DNA from: CAVUCE01 sp963739985
GTDB taxonomy: Bacteria > Bacteroidota > Ignavibacteria > Ignavibacteriales > Ignavibacteriaceae
Direction of reading: 5' to 3'
Length of the DNA: 64,000 bases
NCBI GenBank assembly: GCA_963739985.1
Contig: CAVUCE010000022.1
Span: forward strand, 62,001 to 126,000
Positions 55,788 to 61,758 of the stretch are shown here, one piece after another (the stretch's first letter is position 1; every line of letters starts with the position of its first letter). The position numbers and the translations under genes were made by a program. Under the pieces are notes generated by a model that saw only the letters and a program-made list of their open reading frames with translations, did not search any database and had not been told where the DNA came from.

Positions 55788-55808
55788 TTTTAACTTTCTA
55801 AATCGTTC

Positions 55809-55824
55809 ATCGTAAATATACGAT
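55809..55824. promoter_or_regulatory. ArsR operator overlapping the -7 promoter element
   Basis: ATCGTA-AATA-TACGAT is a perfect 16-bp palindrome 21 bases upstream of arsR. On the transcribed strand it reads ATCG-TATATTTA-CGAT, so the centre is a near-perfect TAnnTTTG box (one mismatch). A TTTG about 21 bases further upstream would be the -33 element. ArsR bound here would block RNA polymerase, as in autorepressed ars operons. Confidence 0.65.
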
Positions 55825-56114
55825 ATAATAAAACTAAAAATCAAATTTTCCACTGTTTTGTCTATGGAATTTTTACTTTTCGATATTTCTCGATTTTTGT
55901 TATTACACAAACATGTGTTTTTTATCATGGATGTGATTAGAAGTATTGTAAAATTATTTATGTCTAATTACTTTTTCGCATCAAAATTCGGAGAGCAACG
56001 ATTATAGTAATTTGTTAAAAACTTTTTCTCTTATTCTAAATTATTAAAGGTGAAAAGGATTTTAACTAAAACTATGTCGTTGCTTTTTATTTTTTAAATA
56101 TTCCGGGAGAACAA

Positions 56115-56897
56115 ATGAGATCTTACAGGAGAGACATTGAGCTACGCTCATTATTCCAGTATTCTTTCAAAAATAAACTGCAACTATCAACACTTTTATT
56201 TATTTTTTGTGCAATCTGGATTTTTACCGCAACTCCGGTTAGCGCGCAACTTCAATTCTGGCAAGCTGATCATCATATAAACTTAGCATTAGCCGGTAGC
56301 TCCGGTTCGGATTTTTCAGTTCCGGCAGATACTAATAAAAATAATCTTGCGGATTTATTTCAAACTGAAGAACCAAAACTACTTCCGGATAATATTAGTT
56401 TCGGTGAAAAATTATTCTGGGGTAAAAACGGATTATTTAGGAAAACCGGCATAGTTGCACCGCTTTCTTTGCCCGAAAGAAAATATGAACTCAGATTAAG
56501 AAGAACAATGTTAACAACGCACCAGATAGCCGGGTTCACAACATTAGCTTTGATGTATACAACTGCTTATTTCGGACAAAGAGTTATAGATGGTGATAGA
56601 AAGTTAGGAGATGTTCACCAGTCTTTAGCAATGGCAACTATCATCTCGTATAGTATAACCGGACTTTTAGGAGTACTTTCTCCACCACCGCTTATCAGGA
56701 GAGACGAAGAAAGTACGGTAACCTTGCATAAAACTTTAGCATGGATTCATCTAGCCGGAATGATTCTAACTCCAATCATTGGTTCGATGATAAGAAACCG
56801 TCATACCTTTAATATGAGTAAAGCACATTTCCATCAAGTGGCAGGTTATTTTACCACAGCCGTTTTTACTGCTGCGGTATTAGTAATTGTATTTTAA
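56115..56897 (+). CDS. Cytochrome b561-like integral membrane protein with N-terminal secretion signal
   Basis: A 260-residue protein with about four membrane helices after a signal anchor and a polar domain (about 50-130). Histidines sit in TTHQIAGFTT, GDVHQSLAMAT, VTLHKTLAWIHLAGM and KAHFHQVAGYFT, at spacings suitable for binding two b-type hemes. The fold resembles cytochrome b561/ferric reductase membrane domains. I do not recognise a named family with certainty. GGGAG precedes the ATG. A yceI gene follows after 16 bases, in the same orientation, so the two probably work together at the envelope. Confidence 0.6.
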   Translation: MRSYRRDIELRSLFQYSFKNKLQLSTLLFIFCAIWIFTATPVSAQLQFWQADHHINLALAGSSGSDFSVPADTNKNNLADLFQTEEPKLLPDNISFGEKLFWGKNGLFRKTGIVAPLSLPERKYELRLRRTMLTTHQIAGFTTLALMYTTAYFGQRVIDGDRKLGDVHQSLAMATIISYSITGLLGVLSPPPLIRRDEESTVTLHKTLAWIHLAGMILTPIIGSMIRNRHTFNMSKAHFHQVAGYFTTAVFTAAVLVIVF

Positions 56898-56913
56898 AAA
56901 CGAAGGAACAATC

Positions 56914-57457
56914 ATGATTTTCAAAAATTTGTTTATAATAATTTTGTTTTCAGCTGTAGTAGTTTTTGCACAAAGCGAAAGAATAAAAGCGGATAAAAAT
57001 AAGTCCACAATTTCATATAAGTTAACTCATCCGTTGCATGAAATCGAGGCAGAAAGTAACAAAGCAGACTGTTATTTGGATATTGATACTACAAGTAAAG
57101 TGATTAAAGATGTCGCAGTTCAAGTAAATGTTACATCTTTTAACAGCGGCAATTCAAATCGTGATTCTCATGCAATGGAAGTTGTTGATGCTTTGGACTA
57201 TCCCAACGCCAGATTCATAAGTACAAACGTAACACAGAAAGGTGATAGTGTTTTTGCAAAAGGTAATCTAACTTTTCATGGAATTAAGAAAGAGGTTACA
57301 ATCCATGCAATAACAAATTGGAGTTCAGGGCAACTTACTTTAAAGGGTGGTTTTGATATAAGCTTAACGGAATTCCATATTAAACGCCCATCACTCTCTA
57401 TTGATTCCGGTAAATGACGATTTAAAATTTTCATTTGTTCAATTTTTTAATATTTGA
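56914..57457 (+). pseudogene. yceI: YceI-family periplasmic lipid-binding-like protein with a frameshift near the C-terminus
   Basis: YceI proteins form a lipocalin-like barrel that binds polyisoprenoids. A signal peptide (MIFKNLFIIILFSAVVVFAQ) is followed by the usual VNVTSFNSGNSNRDSHAM and ARFISTNV. The frame ends early at TGA (57415-57417), giving a 168-residue product. In the +1 frame from 57398 the normal YceI ending LLIPVNDDLKFSFVQFFNI is encoded up to 57457. One extra base in CTCTCT (57394-57399) would explain it. ATG 56914 is chosen because GAAGGA lies upstream. The barrel's last strand is lost, so function may be impaired; a sequencing error is possible. Confidence 0.75.
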
Positions 57458-57469
57458 TGAAGAAATAAA

Positions 57470-57507
57470 TAAAAAGGCCGAGATTATTTTGAATAAATCT
57501 CAGCCTT
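57470..57507 (-). terminator. Terminator after the hemerythrin gene
   Basis: AAGGC-C-GAGATT (57474-57485) pairs with AATCTC-A-GCCTT (57496-57507) with one C/A mismatch in the middle. The A-run to the left forms the U-tract for minus-strand transcripts from the hemerythrin gene, whose stop is 28 bases away. Confidence 0.75.
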
Positions 57508-57534
57508 CGCATCGAACATATTTAGGAAGATATT

Positions 57535-58197
57535 TTAATTTAGCAAAAATGGTTTCATGGATTCCCATTTTTCTTTCCAGACAAATGGAACTAATTCGTT
57601 TGTTATCAGAGCCGGTATACCTTTAGTGAAATATTTTCTTTGTGGTTTAGGAAGATTAAAAAGTAAAAAAGGTAAAACTAAGAAATCAGGTTGCGAGTGT
57701 TTTTTACTTTGCTCAGAAAACATTTTGCTTAATCTTTCTTGCTCTTCCCTATTGATCTTCATTGTAATCTTTTCATCAGGTAACATTTCTTCTTCAAGTT
57801 TTATATGAGGGAGCCATATTTTATTTATCATGCACAAAATATCATATAGTTTCTGAAACACTTCTTTCCCGATATTACCGCTTCTGATTTGGGACAAAGA
57901 TTGTTTTGCTTCCTCCAAAAGTTCTACAATTTCTTCGTGCTGTTTTGAAAGGATACTATAAGGCACGTCAGTTATTTTTTGTTGTAAATATGGGAAAGCG
58001 ATTTCGTCTTCAATTCTATGATGAGCATCTAACACAACAATTAAACAATGCACATAATTTATAAAACCGTGAGAATATTGAACGCCATTTAAAGGAGCAT
58101 TTATTAATTCCTTACTATATTCGATAGAAATATTTAGACTTCTTGTAATAATGAGATGAATTCTATTCATACTGTCACTAATACTATTAACTTTCAT
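57535..58197 (-). CDS. Hemerythrin HHE domain protein
   Basis: A 220-residue cytoplasmic protein that probably binds a di-iron center (oxygen, nitric oxide or iron sensing or storage). Hemerythrin His/Glu ligands are recognisable: SHGFINYVH, LDAHHRIEDEIAFPYLQ, KQHEEIVELLEEA and LPHIKLEEEMLPD. The last 60 residues are not conserved. AAGGA precedes the ATG. It follows the sorting-domain and cytochrome genes in the same direction, 27 bases after the first of them. Confidence 0.8.
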   Translation of the reverse strand: MKVNSISDSMNRIHLIITRSLNISIEYSKELINAPLNGVQYSHGFINYVHCLIVVLDAHHRIEDEIAFPYLQQKITDVPYSILSKQHEEIVELLEEAKQSLSQIRSGNIGKEVFQKLYDILCMINKIWLPHIKLEEEMLPDEKITMKINREEQERLSKMFSEQSKKHSQPDFLVLPFLLFNLPKPQRKYFTKGIPALITNELVPFVWKEKWESMKPFLLN

Positions 58198-58224
58198 TTT
58201 TAAATTCCTTTATAATATTTATAA

Positions 58225-59085
58225 TTATTTTAGAAGAATCATTTTTTTAGAATCGGTAAAATTTTTAGAGGTCAAACGATAAACATAAACTCCATTGGCA
58301 AGTGTGCCAGCATTCCATTGAATACGATGACTCCCACGGGTCAATCTTTCATTATTAATTATTGTTGCAACTTCTTCACCGAGCGAATTATAAATTTGAA
58401 AAGTTACATCTGCATCTTCTTTAATTGAGAACTCAATAGTTGTAGAGGGATTAAAAGGATTTGGGTAGTTTTGATTTAGAATAAAATTCTCCGCAACATT
58501 ACCTCTATTTTGATCCTCTATAGAAGTAGTATTATCAAGCTTAATATCATCCACTAAAAACCATGTACCAACATGTCCCCCAACCTCTTCGGTTGTATCT
58601 CTTGCCGCTATTTCAATTATACAATTGTCCGGGGTATTGCTAAATGAATAAGAGATAGGAACATTAAATTGTTGATATCCGGATGTAGAATTTGAAATTT
58701 GTGTTACTCCTCCACCGACAAAATCAGAGCCGCTATACATTAATACTACTATTGTAAGTACATCCCCACCAACTGATGAAAATTTATATTGCCCTCTTAA
58801 TTCCGGGTGTCTCTGTGTAACCTCGAAACCCTGCCCAAATGAACCTGAAAACATTCCCGGGAGAATAATTTCTCCATTTGGACCGGTTCTAACTTCACCT
58901 TTAACAGCATATTTTCCGGAATAGCTATCGGTTGATTGACTTATTGGGGTGACAAGCTGCTGGACATTAGTTGTGAACCAACCATTTGGAGTTGAGGATG
59001 TCCATTCTTCAAAACTGTTATTCGGCACCTGCGCATAGACAGCAAAAACACTCATAACAAGACAAATAATATATATTCTAATCAT
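58225..59085 (-). CDS. Secreted protein with type IX sorting domain
   Basis: A 286-residue exported protein. The signal peptide (MIRIYIICLVMSVFAVYAQ) is followed by a jelly-roll-like domain (about 22-190) with NNSFEEWTSSTPNGW and VPISYSFSNTPDNCIIEIAARDT. This may be a carbohydrate-binding-type fold. The last 80 residues carry the diagnostic YPNPFNPSTTIEFSI, YNSLGEEVATI and NGVYVYRL, a Por secretion system sorting domain. Surface-attached, function unknown. AAGGAAAG precedes the ATG. Confidence 0.85.
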   Translation of the reverse strand: MIRIYIICLVMSVFAVYAQVPNNSFEEWTSSTPNGWFTTNVQQLVTPISQSTDSYSGKYAVKGEVRTGPNGEIILPGMFSGSFGQGFEVTQRHPELRGQYKFSSVGGDVLTIVVLMYSGSDFVGGGVTQISNSTSGYQQFNVPISYSFSNTPDNCIIEIAARDTTEEVGGHVGTWFLVDDIKLDNTTSIEDQNRGNVAENFILNQNYPNPFNPSTTIEFSIKEDADVTFQIYNSLGEEVATIINNERLTRGSHRIQWNAGTLANGVYVYRLTSKNFTDSKKMILLK

Positions 59086-59181
59086 ATAAATCTTTCCTTT
59101 AATTTCTTTATTATTTAATATCTTTATTACATTTACAAATATTTCTCACGCATTAATTTGCTTTACACTGAAAGCTATAAG

Positions 59182-60165
59182 TTAATTGTTTAATGCAGTA
59201 AATATTTCAACTTTACTTTTAATTGGTTTTATAGTCCTCAAATATTGATAAATTGATCCAAGATCTTCCTCTGTCATTCCGGCATACATAGTCCACGGCA
59301 TAATTGTGTTGAAAGAATTTTTATGCACCGATACATACTCATGATTTTGTGGATCAAAGTTTTTGAAGCGAGCAATAAACATTTCTTTAGTCCAAGACCC
59401 AATTCCAGTTTCATTGTCAGGAGTAATGTTTGCAGCCCTCAAAATTCCAATCGGTAAATTAAACTGAGAATTTCCTGCAAAATCCCTTCCCTTAATTGGA
59501 GTCCCGTCTTTCGAAGGTGTATGACAATCAGCGCAACCTGCAGTTGTAACCAAGTATTTTCCATAATTAACCGGATCGTTTTTATCAATTGAATTAGACG
59601 ATTTATATCTGTCCACGGGTAAGGTTTTTACTATGAAATTCACCGGGAAATTTAATTCCTTGGCAGGATATTCACCTTTAATAGGTTTCAAAGTTCTTAT
59701 ATAAGAAACAATCGAGTACAAGTCTTCTTTTGATAATTGATTATAATTCATATAAGGCATGATTGGAAAAAGAGCTTCACCATTTTTGTTTACACCGCAA
59801 GTTATTGCTCTAATAATTTCCCCATCTTTCCAATTACCAAGTGCTGCAGGAGTAATATTTTTAACGTAAATTGTGCCCGGTATGCCGATTTTTTCATCAA
59901 ATACTTGGCCCCCTCTGCCCATTGTTCCTTCGACTACCGGGCCGGAATATTTACTCCAATCCCTTGTTGAATGACAATCAATACAAACCGCAACGTGTTT
60001 TGCTAAATATTCTCCACGAGCAATTCTAGCCGGTGTCATTTCAACTTTTATGTTCGCTGGTTTTTCAACTTTTGGATAAACTGTGTTGAAATATATCATA
60101 CCTGCAACCAGCACCAATATTATTGCAGAAATAATTCTTCCTAATATTTTAAATAATTTATTCAT
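59182..60165 (-). CDS. Di-heme c-type cytochrome, membrane-anchored
   Basis: A 327-residue electron carrier. One N-terminal membrane helix anchors it with both hemes outside. Two CxxCH motifs are present: CIDCH (61-65) and CADCH (211-215), each in a cytochrome c domain (about 42-165 and 195-320). Methionine ligands are likely in IMPYMNY and IMPWTMYAGM. The layout is like cytochrome subunits of alcohol or other dehydrogenases, but no dehydrogenase is adjacent. AGGAA precedes the ATG. Confidence 0.85.
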   Translation of the reverse strand: MNKLFKILGRIISAIILVLVAGMIYFNTVYPKVEKPANIKVEMTPARIARGEYLAKHVAVCIDCHSTRDWSKYSGPVVEGTMGRGGQVFDEKIGIPGTIYVKNITPAALGNWKDGEIIRAITCGVNKNGEALFPIMPYMNYNQLSKEDLYSIVSYIRTLKPIKGEYPAKELNFPVNFIVKTLPVDRYKSSNSIDKNDPVNYGKYLVTTAGCADCHTPSKDGTPIKGRDFAGNSQFNLPIGILRAANITPDNETGIGSWTKEMFIARFKNFDPQNHEYVSVHKNSFNTIMPWTMYAGMTEEDLGSIYQYLRTIKPIKSKVEIFTALNN

Positions 60166-60248
60166 ATCGATTTCCTAGCTTATAGTCCTTTTATTTTTAA
60201 TAATTATATTTTTGATACAAGAGAATAAATAGATCCAAATTTTTCCTA

Positions 60249-60704
60249 TCAGATAGCAGTCTTCAAATGATTAATTGATTCTAAATATATTTTTAGTTTT
60301 TCCAGATCATTATTAATTTTATTTCTATAAGAGCTTAATAAGAGCTTAACCATAATTCTCTTGAAGCCATTTAGTTCGAATGAGATCGAGTATTCAAATT
60401 GCGTCATTCCATCTTTTTCTATTACTGATCTGTAACCTTTCCCTCCGGAAAATCCATTTATTATCTCGAATGCAATTTTTGAGTTACCATTGTATTCGGT
60501 TATTCTAGCTGTGTTAAAATATTTTACCCCAAACAGATTTATTTTTTCCTTTGTAACGGTACCTTTAATTGTAAATCCCTTTGTAGATTGTTTCACTTCA
60601 ATTACATCGTTCCTCCATTTAATATCGTTTTCATAATCACTAATAAATTCAAATACTTCGGACACTTTACGCTTTATAAGTGTTTGTTCAGTAATCGTAA
60701 TCAT
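60249..60704 (-). CDS. SRPBCC/START-like polyketide cyclase family protein
   Basis: A 151-residue helix-grip protein with a large hydrophobic pocket for small molecules. The pattern is typical: KRKVSEVFEFISDYENDIKWRNDVIEVKQ, then NTARITEYNGNSKIAFEIING, then the C-terminal helix MVKLLLSSYRNKINNDLEKLKIYLE. The ligand is unknown. It follows the small 73-residue gene by 6 bases, with GAGG before the ATG, so these are co-transcribed. Confidence 0.8.
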   Translation of the reverse strand: MITITEQTLIKRKVSEVFEFISDYENDIKWRNDVIEVKQSTKGFTIKGTVTKEKINLFGVKYFNTARITEYNGNSKIAFEIINGFSGGKGYRSVIEKDGMTQFEYSISFELNGFKRIMVKLLLSSYRNKINNDLEKLKIYLESINHLKTAI

Positions 60705-60710
60705 GAAACC

Positions 60711-60932
60711 TCACATACCTAAATTTTTTGAGATCCTTTGAATAAAAACTATTGCGAGTTTACCAGTATTACGATCTATCTTATTTTTGAAATTTGAATC
60801 AGAAATTTTATTCAAATCTAAATTACTTGGATTATGTATCCCGTCAGTTCCGGTGATTATAGTTGAGACTAATCCGGCTAGAACTATTATAAAAAGTAAT
60901 ATGGTCTTAATTTTATTCATCTTGTTCGTCAT
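60711..60932 (-). CDS. Small protein with N-terminal membrane helix, unknown function
   Basis: A 73-residue protein with one hydrophobic segment (MNKIKTILLFIIVLAGLVSTI) and a short polar tail. No family is recognised. The ATG could be 60932 or 60920. It is the first gene of a small minus-strand operon with SRPBCC next. A TATTTTTG box and a 16-bp palindrome (60957-60982) lie 25-50 bases upstream, which supports it as the operon's first gene. Confidence 0.5.
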   Translation of the reverse strand: MTNKMNKIKTILLFIIVLAGLVSTIITGTDGIHNPSNLDLNKISDSNFKNKIDRNTGKLAIVFIQRISKNLGM

Positions 60933-60956
60933 GATTTTTAATATTTAATGACGATA

Positions 60957-60982
60957 CAAAAATATCTTGAGTTGTTACTCAA
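60957..60982 (-). promoter_or_regulatory. Promoter with overlapping CRP/FNR-like palindrome
   Basis: On the minus strand TATTTTTG (60964-60957) fits the TAnnTTTG -7 box. Immediately upstream, TTGAGT-N4-ACTCAA (60967-60982) is a perfect inverted repeat. Its 5-6-5 geometry is like CRP-type operators (TGTGA-N6-TCACA), and the TTGA half is like FNR sites. It would control the small-protein/SRPBCC unit and perhaps the cytochrome gene further on. Confidence 0.5.
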
Positions 60983-61036
60983 TGATATAGATAGTTTGTT
61001 CTAATTTTAATGATATGGGAAAGGATGTGGTTTTGT

Positions 61037-61681
61037 TTATTTCTTTGCGGTTAGTCTCTCTTGAAGGGCTTTTGCAACAGCTTGAGACTTTGAGTGAACG
61101 TGAAGTTTGTCGTAAATATTTCTAAAATGAGCGCGAATTGTGTAAGTACTTAAAAACATTTTTTCGGCAATCATTTTATTGTCAAAACCGGCAACCAGCA
61201 TTTCGAGCACTTCCAATTCTCTCGGAGTTAAATTATAATCGGCTTTTGGAGGAGGAATATGTTGCTTGAACATTTCTAATACTTTGCGCGCAATGTGCGG
61301 AGACATAGGTGAAGCTCCTGAAAAGGCTTGTTCTACTATATCCAAAATTTGTGAAGGCATTACAGGTTTAGCAACGTAACCACAAGCACCCGCACATATT
61401 GCACGGAATACGTTGTCATCATCTTCAAAAGAAGATATTATAACTACCTGAAGTTTATGATGTTTTTTTTTAAGAATTGAGGTGGCTTCAGTCCCCGAAA
61501 TACCGGGCAATTCAATATCCATCAACACAACTTCAGGTGAAATATCATCAAATGATTCAATCAGTTCTTCTGCATTCTCAAAAGCGCCAACAACCTGGAA
61601 TGAAGGAGAGGATTGTAAAACATAAGCAGTTCCCAAACGAAGATCTTTATTATCTTCTACTAGAGCAACGGAAATAGGCAT
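61037..61681 (-). CDS. NarL/FixJ-type response regulator with LuxR HTH
   Basis: A 214-residue DNA-binding regulator. Receiver domain: VALVEDNKDLR with the acidic pocket, VLMDIELPGISGTEA with the phosphoacceptor Asp, and VVIISSFEDD. Then the LuxR HTH: LTPRELEVLEMLVAGFDNKMIAEKMFLSTYTIRAHFRNIYDKL. The ATG at 61681 begins the receiver domain at once and gives the usual length; a TTG 66 bases upstream would add a non-conserved stretch. The propeller histidine kinase gene ends about 75 bases upstream, so the two are a cognate pair. Targets are unknown. Confidence 0.9.
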   Translation of the reverse strand: MPISVALVEDNKDLRLGTAYVLQSSPSFQVVGAFENAEELIESFDDISPEVVLMDIELPGISGTEATSILKKKHHKLQVVIISSFEDDDNVFRAICAGACGYVAKPVMPSQILDIVEQAFSGASPMSPHIARKVLEMFKQHIPPPKADYNLTPRELEVLEMLVAGFDNKMIAEKMFLSTYTIRAHFRNIYDKLHVHSKSQAVAKALQERLTAKK

Positions 61682-61758
61682 TTTATTTTTATCAATATTA
61701 TTTTTTTGCAAAGTTCTGTATTTTTCTATGTTAAGTGTATAGAACAAATGTTCTATTT

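Noticed and set aside
55788..55928. N-terminal extension of ArsR
   Set aside because: This would put the operator and promoter inside the coding region, and the extra 47 residues have no family match.
57435..57626. 63-codon plus-strand frame after yceI
   Set aside because: It is not in the frame that continues YceI, overlaps the hemerythrin gene on the opposite strand and its terminator, and has no features.
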